Origin: CAYUJH01 sp964394585
GTDB lineage: Bacteria; Bacteroidota; Bacteroidia; Cytophagales; Flammeovirgaceae
Assembly: GCA_964394585.1 (NCBI GenBank)
Contig: CAYMYI010000048.1
Location: 1 to 29,647, forward strand
Length of the DNA: 29,647 nucleotides
Reading direction: 5' to 3'
Below the pieces are notes generated by a model, which worked only from the letters and a program-made list of their open reading frames with translations, had not been told where the DNA came from and did not search any database. A program made the translations under genes and the position numbers. Positions 1 to 7,404 of this stretch are shown piece by piece; the first letter of the stretch is position 1, and every line of letters begins with the position of its first letter.

Positions 1-168
1 GCACTTGGCAGAAAGTTCACGCCAAAGCGGCTGCGAGACCGCCTACTTGAAACTCACCAGAAACCCATGTTACAGCAACAAGCCATTTTGGAAAAAGATA
101 TCACAGAGTGGATGGGAGAGCAACACCGCCAAATTGATGATATTTTAGTGCTAGGGTTTCGGCTGTAA
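1..168 (+). CDS. C-terminal end of a SpoIIE/PP2C-type serine phosphatase (partial)
   Basis: Frame 1 is open from the left edge to a TAA at 166-168 and gives 55 residues. The tail reads L-G-R-K-F-T-P-K-R, then a helix rich in Q and E, a Trp, and finally I-D-D-I-L-V-L-G-F-R-L at the stop. This D-D-x-(L/T)-V-x-G-(F/V) ending is how SpoIIE/RsbU-like PP2C phosphatases of Bacteroidota finish; the paired Asp are part of the metal site in that family. The rest of the protein lies outside the window, so its sensor domains cannot be seen. A SiaB kinase and two SiaC phosphoproteins lie on the same strand from 5149, so a SiaA-like role (dephosphorylating SiaC) is plausible but inferred. Its stop is 7 bases from the stop of the opposing TIR gene. 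Confidence 0.72.
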   Translation, partial: ALGRKFTPKRLRDRLLETHQKPMLQQQAILEKDITEWMGEQHRQIDDILVLGFRL

Positions 169-175
169 GCGTTTT

Positions 176-3100
176 TTATTCGTCTCTTTGCGTATATCCC
201 TGCATTAAAAACAATCTCTGGATGGCGCGCTGATCTTCCGGCGATCCTTTAAAAAGCTCTTGTAGTTGTATTTCTACCTTCTCTTTTCGTTCAGGTTTTT
301 CGGCAAACACTTGGCTGAGGCTTCTTCGTAAATTCTCAGCAATTTGGTCGCTTTCTGTATTAAAAATATGAATGCGTTCATCTTCCCCCGAGGTAAAAAA
401 CTGTTTGGAATTGGGGTGGAAATCTACGGCATACGTCCATTGATTTTGAGAAATTACGATAGGGTTAGCCTCCAAGTTATAGAGGTTGTAAATCTGAATG
501 GTTTTATCAAAACTGGCAGTAACTAAATATCGGTTATCAGGGCTGAACGACAAACTTAAAATTCCTGATTGGTGTGAGTTTAATGCGCGGATGAGATAAG
601 GTTCCGGGAAAGTGTAAAGCCGTAAGCTACCCGTCCGAGAGCCTACGCCCAACATGTTTCCATCTGGGCTAATGCTAAGATTTTGTACCGGGTTGATCTT
701 CTTAATGATAGGTTGCAAAGGCGAGGAACTTTGGGGATCGAAAAGACCGATTTCGCCAAACTGCTGATAGTTGTATGCTATGATAAACTGGTCGTATTTA
801 GGGTGTGTGGCAATACTGACTACATCGTACCCTTCAGGTAGTTTGGGCATGAATGATTCAGCACGTTTGTTTTCAGTGTTTAAAGGCCAATAGCGCAAGT
901 TACCTTCCGTATCGAGCGAGAGCACTCCTAGGTCATTAGGGGCAAATGCAACGGATTTTACAGGGTATTCGTGTCCTTTAAGCTCAATGTACTGATCTTT
1001 CCCTTTTTTGGGGAGTGATAACGGGTTATCACCCTCGCCGATATACCAAATCCGAATGCTCTGATCATTATGTGCCGAGGCTACAAAGTTTTTATCGTTG
1101 CTTAATGCGATATTTTTGGTTAAATGAATACCACTTTTCGCAAACCGCAATGTACGAACTTGCTCTGCATTGAGTCCATCAGGCGTAACTTCCCAAAGTT
1201 TGATGGAACCATCAGAACCTGAGGTAAATAATTTCTCGCCTTTGGGGGAAACCATCAGGCTACGGATAGAACCTTGCTTAGCACTTACTTCGTTGCTATT
1301 TTGATCGTCGAGTTTTTCGAACGCCAACCGTAAGGCTGAGTAAATATCAGGATCTTGAGGTGCGTCGGGGCTTTGGTTTTGTTTATAGTTATCGTAAGCA
1401 TATAGGGCAATTAATGCTTTTACCTCCCGCTGTTCGGCACTGTTAAAGCTCTGAATCGATTTAAAAGCAAGTTCCCTCGCCTCTGCCAATTCTTTTAAAC
1501 GGTAGGCTTTCTCTTTTTCTATTTCTGCTTTTTTGCTGTTTTGTTCGGCAAGTTTTGTTTGGAGTCTCGCTATTTCAGTTTGGTAATCGGCTCTTTTCTT
1601 TTGCGCTAGAGCACGTTTTCCCTCTTCAATTGCCAATTGTGTTTGCTTGCGGGCTTCTTTTTCGGCAGCTTGCGCCTTCAAAAAGTTTTGAAGTGCTTCT
1701 GCCTCTGCCTGGCGTGCTAATGTACGCTCTTCGTTCGCGCGTTCCTTTTCTCGGTTGGCACGGTCGGCTTCTTCTTTGGCACGATCGGCATTACGCTTCG
1801 CTCGTTCTTCGTTTTTGATAGCTTTTGCGGCATTATCTTTTGCTATTTGCGCTTGTTGTGTGGCTTCAAAGGTTTGGAGAATAGCTAATCCCCCAAAACC
1901 AAGTGCTAACACTAACAAAGCAATAGCAGCAACCAGTGCCCTTTTCAGCCGCTTTTGGTTGCGTTTTTCGCGAAGTTGCTCGGCATAAATAGCCTCTCGG
2001 CTCGACTCCACCAAGTCGATTTGCAATTTCGAAGGCTTGGGCTTTTTGTGATGTTCGAGAGCATCGAGCAGCCATGCATCGGCAAGGTTAAATTCAGTTC
2101 CTCTCAGTAATAAATCGGACGATTTATCTTTTTCTTGCCATGCTAAAGCAAGTTTTGCCCACTTGTTATGATTTTTGATGTACTCTCGGTCGACATCGAG
2201 TGTACGGATTACCTCGCTGAACTTCGCTTTAAAATCGCCTTTGCGAAGCGTAAAATTGATAGAGGGGGTTTTCTGAAGTATTTTCGGGAAGTCATCTTCT
2301 ACGATGTCTTCAGTATACTGAAGCGTAATAATACGCTTGTTGAGTTGCGATGCGTATAAGGCTTGTTCGATAAGCCTTTCAGAGTTGCAAGAGGTACGCG
2401 AGGCAATGAATAAGAAGTTTTCTGAAGATTCAATCCCCTTAGTAATATCTTCGTGGTACGATTTAGCGTCGAGGTGCTCATGGTCAAACCAAGTAATCCG
2501 CCCATTGCTTTGTAGCTCTCGGTTGAGCATCGAAGCGAAATCATGGTCGGCAGCATCGTATGCAATAAACACTTGCGGTACTTGGTTAGGCGCTTCTTTT
2601 TCGCTAGTAGTTAAAAACTCACTGTGTATATCAAGGGGTTTACTCTCTTTGTGTTTCCGAGCGATTTTCAGCCAATTTAACCCCTCTTGCAAATGGTTCC
2701 CATGCGCTAGAACTCCGGGGTTTTCCCCTTCTCTTTTCCATTTTAAGGCAAGTGATAGCCAACTTTTATGATTTTGATAGTAGGCTCGGTCATCGTTTAT
2801 TTTAAGTAAAAGCGCATCGATATCGCGGTCGAAATCCGATTTAATCCCAGCGGGCAATTCAGCTTCAGGGCTTACGTTATCGGTGAAATCGATTGCCTGA
2901 ATGTTTTGAATAGGTTCAGGAAGACGCTTTCGGTCTACTTTTTCCAACATGAGCGGAATCAGCCGTTTATTGAGCGATTCGGCATAATCAAGTTCAGAAA
3001 GGCACTGAAGATCTTCTATGGACTTCTCTGTAATGAAGAAAAGAAAGCTATCAGCATTTTCAATGCCTTCGCGTATGGCTTCTGTTTGATCTTCTCCGGC

Positions 3101-3856
3101 AGGAGTATCTTTCAAACGCTCCCAGACTGTAAGTCCTTTCCGAATCAATGCCATGCTGATGTGCTCGCTGAGCTTGGCATCTGCATTAGTATACGATAGA
3201 TAGGCATCGGATTGGTAGCCCATTACATGCTTTTTACTTTCGGCAATAAACATGCAGTGCAAATCGGTAGGAACAATGGGGGCTTGTTCATTCACAAATT
3301 GCCGAAGCATCCAATTTTCGGCTTTTTGGCGTTCGTTCCCAAGAAGCAAATAGCTCGATTTTCGTTGGTTTTGATCCCACTCGGCAGCGAGAAGTAGCAA
3401 TGTTGTGCTGTAGGCTACGTAGTCGTAATGCTTATGCAACAGTTCACCTAGCGATTGGAACGCTTTATCGAGGTCGTCTTGATTTTCGCGTGCGTAAATC
3501 CAGTTGATTTTCCCAATCATGGGATGCATTACCCCAAAATCTTCAGGGGCAAGTTCTTGGTGTAAAATGGGTATGATACGCTTTTTACGCAGTACTGCTC
3601 TTTCGATTTCTTTTAAGCAATAAGGGGAGTTGACGGAATGTGGTGAAATGATAAACACAAAATTATGAGCCTTTTCAATGCCATCGTCAATCTGGTTTTG
3701 GAAATCTACACCGTGGGGGATACTCACCTGATCGAACCACACACGAAAACCATCATCTACTAAACGTTTATGTAGCGAGTAGGCAAACTCAAGATTTCTT
3801 CTTGAGTATGAAATGAATACATCATTGAGTGGTGTATCGTGTAGTTGTTTTTCCAT
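176..3856 (-). CDS. Membrane-anchored protein with three TIR domains, coiled coil and WD40 propeller
   Basis: 1226 residues starting at ATG 3856. Domain order: TIR1 about 11-105 (starts D-V-F-I-S-Y-S), linker 141-208; TIR2 217-305, linker 356-420; TIR3 428-515, linker 556-620. A single transmembrane helix follows at about 638-660, then an Ala/Glu/Arg/Lys-rich coiled coil at 661-800. Seven WD40-like blades at about 861-1168 end in I-K-L-W, I-R-I-W, L-R-Y-W, I-G-L-F, L-R-L-Y, I-Q-I-Y and I-H-I-F. The Glu at the position that is catalytic in TIR NADases is present in all three (E83, E288, E497). TIR1 has the full W-F-D and C-L-K-E motifs; TIR2 and TIR3 are more divergent. Known: bacterial TIRs often degrade NAD or make cyclic ADP-ribose signals. 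Inferred: a cytoplasmic TIR array tethered to the membrane, with WD40 as sensor or scaffold. It lies 53 bases downstream of the M48 peptidase gene, probably in one transcript. Confidence 0.93.
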   Translation of the reverse strand: MEKQLHDTPLNDVFISYSRRNLEFAYSLHKRLVDDGFRVWFDQVSIPHGVDFQNQIDDGIEKAHNFVFIISPHSVNSPYCLKEIERAVLRKKRIIPILHQELAPEDFGVMHPMIGKINWIYARENQDDLDKAFQSLGELLHKHYDYVAYSTTLLLLAAEWDQNQRKSSYLLLGNERQKAENWMLRQFVNEQAPIVPTDLHCMFIAESKKHVMGYQSDAYLSYTNADAKLSEHISMALIRKGLTVWERLKDTPAGEDQTEAIREGIENADSFLFFITEKSIEDLQCLSELDYAESLNKRLIPLMLEKVDRKRLPEPIQNIQAIDFTDNVSPEAELPAGIKSDFDRDIDALLLKINDDRAYYQNHKSWLSLALKWKREGENPGVLAHGNHLQEGLNWLKIARKHKESKPLDIHSEFLTTSEKEAPNQVPQVFIAYDAADHDFASMLNRELQSNGRITWFDHEHLDAKSYHEDITKGIESSENFLFIASRTSCNSERLIEQALYASQLNKRIITLQYTEDIVEDDFPKILQKTPSINFTLRKGDFKAKFSEVIRTLDVDREYIKNHNKWAKLALAWQEKDKSSDLLLRGTEFNLADAWLLDALEHHKKPKPSKLQIDLVESSREAIYAEQLREKRNQKRLKRALVAAIALLVLALGFGGLAILQTFEATQQAQIAKDNAAKAIKNEERAKRNADRAKEEADRANREKERANEERTLARQAEAEALQNFLKAQAAEKEARKQTQLAIEEGKRALAQKKRADYQTEIARLQTKLAEQNSKKAEIEKEKAYRLKELAEARELAFKSIQSFNSAEQREVKALIALYAYDNYKQNQSPDAPQDPDIYSALRLAFEKLDDQNSNEVSAKQGSIRSLMVSPKGEKLFTSGSDGSIKLWEVTPDGLNAEQVRTLRFAKSGIHLTKNIALSNDKNFVASAHNDQSIRIWYIGEGDNPLSLPKKGKDQYIELKGHEYPVKSVAFAPNDLGVLSLDTEGNLRYWPLNTENKRAESFMPKLPEGYDVVSIATHPKYDQFIIAYNYQQFGEIGLFDPQSSSPLQPIIKKINPVQNLSISPDGNMLGVGSRTGSLRLYTFPEPYLIRALNSHQSGILSLSFSPDNRYLVTASFDKTIQIYNLYNLEANPIVISQNQWTYAVDFHPNSKQFFTSGEDERIHIFNTESDQIAENLRRSLSQVFAEKPERKEKVEIQLQELFKGSPEDQRAIQRLFLMQGYTQRDE
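1997..3826 (-). repeat. Three tandem TIR-plus-linker units inside the TIR/WD40 gene
   Basis: The first half of the gene is one module repeated three times: residues 11-208 (bases 3233-3826), 217-420 (2597-3208) and 428-620 (1997-2575). The conserved Glu recurs at 83, 288 and 497, a period of 205-209 residues. Each TIR is followed by the same helical linker, recognisable by L-A-L/A-x-W, then L-L-x-G or L-A-H-G, then A-x-x-W-L or an equivalent, and an F/L-x-x-x-S-x-x-x end. DNA identity between copies is low, so the duplication is old. The third linker runs directly into the transmembrane helix, which is the usual place for such a linker; the first two copies appear to have been duplicated along with the TIR domain. 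Confidence 0.85.
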
Positions 3857-3909
3857 ACGAAAAATCTAGTTGTTAAAGCTGTAATGCAACGAGAAAACTC
3901 AATACTAAG

Positions 3910-4926
3910 CTATTCGCTTTGTTTAGGTTGAGTGAAAAATGTATCGAAAATCTCCTTTGCTTTTTTGGTGGCGTTTTGCATGTTTTCTCCTACATCTTTC
4001 AGCGTAGGGCCAAAGCTTTCTCTAAAGCCTTCAGCATAGGAATTACCGGCATCCTTCAGGTCGTCGGCAAATTCAGTTTGTTCTGTAGCGTAAAAGCCGC
4101 GTAGGATGGAGTCGTAATCGCCGGAGCGAACCCACTTAAGCAACTCGTTAACACGCAATACGGGGAATGGATGCGATTGACCCAACAGGTTTAAAATTTT
4201 ATAAGTTTGGTCGCTCAGCGAGCCACTTTGTTCATATTCTTCTGCTTGGCGGATAAACTCTCCCAAATCCATTTCTTCCACTTGGCTACCACCTGCCATT
4301 TTCATTAACAATCGGATGGAAACTTCGGGGTTTTGAACGGTAATTAGGCCGGCGCGGTCGGCACTCAATTCGCTTTTTCGATCCCATTCTTTTAGGGCAG
4401 CAATAATGCCTGCAATGGTAATGCCACTCAGAGGGATGTTCAGTACTAGCGTGGAAAGCCGCAGCATCAACGCTAAAAGCGATTTGTACAGCACATGCCC
4501 GCTGAGAATATGCCCCATTTCGTGGGCAATTACTCCTAAAAGTTCTTCATCATCGAGCGATTGTACCAAAGCAGAATTTAAGGTGATGAAGGGCTTATCC
4601 ATTCCTACAGCACCGGCATTTAAAAATGGGTTTTGAGCAACGTATAATTCTGGTTTAGTTTGTACATCGAGTACCTCGCAGCATTCCCTAAACAGCGAGT
4701 CAACCCTAGAGAACTGCTTGTCAGTAACACGAACAGCCGAAGCCAAAGCAACTAATCGGAGCGAGCGCTCGGTAGTCGATCCAAAAAAAGTTCTGATAGC
4801 AACATCGAGCCCGGGGACTTTCTGCAATGCTTTTAGAGCGGCTCGGTCTGCGGGGTGTTCCCAAGCATTGGAAGTAATATTTTTAAAGCGAACTCTAACT
4901 TTTTTTTGGGTTGCAGGTTTTTCCAT
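3910..4926 (-). CDS. M48 family zinc metallopeptidase
   Basis: 338 residues from ATG 4926. The zinc motif H-E-M-G-H is at residues 135-139 within G-V-I-A-H-E-M-G-H-I-L-S-G-H. The third ligand is supplied by E186 in the K-S-E-L-S-A-D-R-A-G-L segment, the usual E-x-x-A-D family signature. A hydrophobic stretch at about 145-178 lies between them and could be one or two membrane segments, as in HtpX/Oma1-like members. There is no signal peptide; the first 45 residues are basic and polar, and the last 55 form a charged, probably amphipathic helix. Members of this family cut membrane or misfolded proteins. The TIR/WD40 gene follows 53 bases downstream on the same strand, which suggests co-transcription. 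A regulatory or effector role with the TIR protein is inference. Confidence 0.93.
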   Translation of the reverse strand: MEKPATQKKVRVRFKNITSNAWEHPADRAALKALQKVPGLDVAIRTFFGSTTERSLRLVALASAVRVTDKQFSRVDSLFRECCEVLDVQTKPELYVAQNPFLNAGAVGMDKPFITLNSALVQSLDDEELLGVIAHEMGHILSGHVLYKSLLALMLRLSTLVLNIPLSGITIAGIIAALKEWDRKSELSADRAGLITVQNPEVSIRLLMKMAGGSQVEEMDLGEFIRQAEEYEQSGSLSDQTYKILNLLGQSHPFPVLRVNELLKWVRSGDYDSILRGFYATEQTEFADDLKDAGNSYAEGFRESFGPTLKDVGENMQNATKKAKEIFDTFFTQPKQSE

Positions 4927-5148
4927 ATGAACTGTCCTTTGGTGAAGAGTAATTCCTGTAGCAGTTTTATTAAACTATTAAACAATAAATCTTAACTTAG
5001 CAGATAACAATAAATGCAGAATTACTTCGTGTAATATACAACATTCTATGCGATTTTATGGAAATCAGTATCTTACGCGCACTAGTCTGATTATAAAGAA
5101 TCCTTCGGTAAACAAAACTATTTTGGCTTAATTTAAACGATTGCATGT

Positions 5149-5529
5149 ATGGAGAACTTAATGATTGAAGAAGAAAGAGACGTATTCTTCATTCCAAGTG
5201 TAAAATTCAATGCCTCTTCCGGCGTTTGCGAAATAGCGGGCGAATCTTACTTAGAAGATACCGTTAACTTCTACAAGAAGCTCATTGATTGGTTGAAAGA
5301 ATTCAAAAAACAAAACAAGCCACTCACTTTCAACTTTAAACTTACTTACTTTAACACAAGTTCCTCGAAGGGTATCTTGGATATTATGAAGTTGCTTAAA
5401 GAGTTTCAGCAATCGAAGGCAGGGGCGACTGTAAACTGGTACTACCCGGAAGACGACGAAGATAACCTCGAAGAAGCCGAAGATTTTATTGCCGATACCG
5501 GCTTGAAAATGAATTTAGTATCCTATTAA
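5149..5529 (+). CDS. siaC: SiaC family regulatory phosphoprotein (DUF1987), first copy
   Basis: 126 residues, ATG at 5149. The family core is clear: P-S-V-K-F at about 16-20, G-E-S-Y-L-E-D at 31-37, F-Y-K-K-L-I-D-W-L at 41-49 and the signature Y-F-N-T-S-S-S-K at 67-74. In the Pseudomonas SiaABCD system the Thr of the equivalent N-T-S motif is phosphorylated by SiaB and dephosphorylated by SiaA, and unphosphorylated SiaC switches on a diguanylate cyclase; here that residue is T70. The C-terminus is acidic (E-D-D-E-D-N-L-E-E-A-E-D). The siaB kinase gene begins 63 bases downstream, and a second siaC follows that. The 222-base gap upstream is shared with the divergent M48 gene and must hold promoters for both; I see no convincing box. 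No GGDEF gene is in the window, so the output partner is unknown. Confidence 0.92.
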   Translation: MENLMIEEERDVFFIPSVKFNASSGVCEIAGESYLEDTVNFYKKLIDWLKEFKKQNKPLTFNFKLTYFNTSSSKGILDIMKLLKEFQQSKAGATVNWYYPEDDEDNLEEAEDFIADTGLKMNLVSY

Positions 5530-5592
5530 AGCACAAAAGAGGTAATGTCTGTGTAAGAAAGATGCTTCGTTAGGTTAATTATTTGCAAAGAA

Positions 5593-6141
5593 ATGATGTT
5601 AACACAACATACGCCAACAGTACAAGATAACGAACCCACCGAGATTTTAGGGTACTATGGGCCTATTTCAAATTCTATTATTTCTGAATTAGGAGATTTT
5701 GTACGAATATGCTTTGCAGATGATGAAAAAATTTCAAGGAAAATATTTGCTGTTTTCATTGAATTGATGCAAAACGCCTCTTTTTACTCGCACTCTTCAC
5801 TCACATTGCGCGATGAAAAGTCATGTGGCGTTGGTAAACTTTCAATTTGGCACGATACTACCTCCTATTACATTGAATGTGGTAATTTGGTAAACGCAAA
5901 AACGGCGTCTTTACTTGATGAATCAGTTCAGCATATCAATTCCTTAGATCACCAAGCATTGCGGCGATACAAACGCGAAAAACGCGATAGCCCTAAACAG
6001 GAAGGGAGCCGTGGGGCAGGTATTGGACTTATTCAGGTAGCACTTTTATCGAATAATCCGCTGCAAGTAACGTTCACCCCCAGAGGCGAAACTCACTTCG
6101 ATTACCATACCACAGTAAAGATTGATAAACCACTGAATTAA
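5593..6141 (+). CDS. siaB: SiaB family protein kinase (DUF6272)
   Basis: 182 residues from ATG 5593 (a second in-frame ATG follows immediately, so the start could be 5596). It is a GHKL-fold protein: the N-box is F-I-E-L-M-Q-N-A at 55-62 with E57 and N61, and the glycine-rich lid is R-G-A-G-I-G-L at 140-146. The opening L-G-Y-Y-G-P-I-S at 19-26 and the K-x-E-K-R-D-S segment before the G-box are typical of SiaB. Known role: phosphorylates SiaC on the threonine of its N-T-S motif. It sits between two siaC genes, so it probably has both as substrates. The stop codon is part of an 11-bp inverted repeat (see 6138-6183), which may lower expression of the second siaC. Confidence 0.9.
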   Translation: MMLTQHTPTVQDNEPTEILGYYGPISNSIISELGDFVRICFADDEKISRKIFAVFIELMQNASFYSHSSLTLRDEKSCGVGKLSIWHDTTSYYIECGNLVNAKTASLLDESVQHINSLDHQALRRYKREKRDSPKQEGSRGAGIGLIQVALLSNNPLQVTFTPRGETHFDYHTTVKIDKPLN

Positions 6142-6183
6142 ATGAGAGATAGTTTGATTTTTATACTCCTCTCATTTAATTTT
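6138..6183 (+). terminator. Hairpin overlapping the siaB stop codon, possible terminator
   Basis: A perfect 11-bp stem joins TTAAATGAGAG (6138-6148) to CTCTCATTTAA (6169-6179), with a 20-base loop, followed by TTTT. The stem includes the siaB TAA. It is AT-rich and the loop is long, so termination would be weak or conditional. It could let siaB and the second siaC be expressed at different levels. Confidence 0.4.
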
Positions 6184-6296
6184 CGCTGTGTAGTTTACAG
6201 AATCAATCTTGCTACTTTCAGCGATAAACATTTACAACGAGCGGTAAACACCCTGCAATAGTCCTTAAAATACATTCATTTTACAAAAGAATTCTC

Positions 6297-6704
6297 GTGG
6301 CCAAAGAAACCCTCGAATCCATCCTAATTGAAAGTAATGAAGACTCTTCATTCACTCCTTCCGTTAAATTTGATGTTAAAACCGGTATATGCACTATTGA
6401 AGGGGAGTCTTGTTTAGAAAACGCAGCTGAATTTTATGCACGACTGATCAATTGGTTTGAAAAATTCATAAATCAGAATAAAGGAGCTATACAGCTAAAT
6501 TTAAAGTTGATGTACTTTAATACCAGTTCATCGAAGTGTATTCTTGATATGCTTAAAATCTTGAAGCGATACAAAGATAGTGGAGGCAAAGTAACTGTAA
6601 ATTGGTACTATCGCAGCTACGATGCCGATCAGCTGGAAGAAGCACAAGATTATGTGGCGTATACCAAACTCCCGATGAACATCATCCCCATTCAAGACGA
6701 TTAG
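6297..6704 (+). CDS. siaC: SiaC family regulatory phosphoprotein (DUF1987), second copy
   Basis: 135 residues with a GTG start at 6297; no better ATG lies upstream in frame, and the N-terminus aligns with the first SiaC once this start is used. The same landmarks are present: P-S-V-K-F at 21-25, G-E-S-C-L-E-N at 36-42, F-Y-A-R-L-I-N-W-F at 46-54 and Y-F-N-T-S-S-S-K at 73-80, with T76 as the expected phosphoacceptor. The two SiaC copies share the same end, N-W-Y-Y followed by an acidic helix, but differ through most of the N-terminal 20 residues. A 155-base gap with a hairpin separates it from siaB, and lspA follows 53 bases later. Whether the two copies have separate partners is not visible. 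Confidence 0.9.
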   Translation: MAKETLESILIESNEDSSFTPSVKFDVKTGICTIEGESCLENAAEFYARLINWFEKFINQNKGAIQLNLKLMYFNTSSSKCILDMLKILKRYKDSGGKVTVNWYYRSYDADQLEEAQDYVAYTKLPMNIIPIQDD

Positions 6705-6757
6705 CCTCTATCTGCAAGCAATAAAATTTCCTTTTTTGCTTGTGATCCTACATTAGT

Positions 6758-7402
6758 ATGTCTATGCGACCACGTCTTCTAAAAATATATTTGATTACGT
6801 TACTAGTGGTTCTAGTAGACCAAACCAGTAAAGTATTAGTCCATAATTTTATGGAGCCGGGTATGCTAGGGCAAATTGTGGTCATTCCTGATTGGTTTCG
6901 CTTATATTATGTACTCAATCCGGGGATGGCATTTGGAATGGAATTCGATTTTGCCTACGGAAAGTTGTTACTTACCTGGTTACGAATATTTGCTGTAGGT
7001 GCAATCCTTTACTTTCTGTTTGTGCAAGAAAAACGCGCTCGAATTGCATTTGGGTTTTTAGCGTGCATGGCTATGATTTTAGGGGGAACAATCGGCAACT
7101 TGACGGATAGTGTTTTCTATGGAGTGCTTATTGAAGGAAATGCTATTGAGAATGCATTGACGCCCTGGTTTCATGGAAGGGTGATTGACATGCTCTATTT
7201 TCCTATATTTGAAGGCACTCTGCCTCAGTGGATTCCATTTTGGGGAGGGCGATACTTTATTTTTTTTAGCCCAGTATTTAACATAGCCGATACTACCATT
7301 TTTTTGGGCGTAAGTGGTATTTTATTGTTTCATCGCAGGTCGCTGAAAATACTTGAGCAGCAAGGCTTTTTTGCAAAAACTTCGCATTCAAAGCCCGCGT
7401 AA
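6758..7402 (+). CDS. lspA: Lipoprotein signal peptidase (signal peptidase II)
   Basis: 214 residues, ATG at 6758. An inner-membrane aspartyl protease that removes the signal peptide from prolipoproteins after lipidation. Seen: first membrane segment 9-21 ending in the conserved V-D-Q-T-S-K; N-P-G-M-A-F-G at 54-60; G-G-T-I-G-N-L-T-D at 109-117; the catalytic pair D144 (G-R-V-I-D) and D178 (F-N-I-A-D). The stretch between the two catalytic Asp is about 34 residues, longer than in the E. coli enzyme, as is common in Bacteroidota. The usual Arg after N-L-x-D is Ser here. It ends 2 bases from the stop of the opposing DUF3108 gene. Its substrates would include the lipoproteins encoded at 12282 and 13511. 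Confidence 0.95.
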   Translation: MSMRPRLLKIYLITLLVVLVDQTSKVLVHNFMEPGMLGQIVVIPDWFRLYYVLNPGMAFGMEFDFAYGKLLLTWLRIFAVGAILYFLFVQEKRARIAFGFLACMAMILGGTIGNLTDSVFYGVLIEGNAIENALTPWFHGRVIDMLYFPIFEGTLPQWIPFWGGRYFIFFSPVFNIADTTIFLGVSGILLFHRRSLKILEQQGFFAKTSHSKPA

Positions 7403-7404
7403 AT

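Noticed and set aside
5113..5120. TAGTTTTG on the minus strand, a perfect TAnnTTTG box upstream of the M48 gene
   Set aside because: No -33 element lies 19-21 bases further upstream, and the box is about 190 bases from the start codon.
6715..6742. CAAGCAA / TTGCTTG hairpin between the second siaC and lspA
   Set aside because: Only 7 base pairs, a 14-base loop and no T-tail; too weak to call a terminator.
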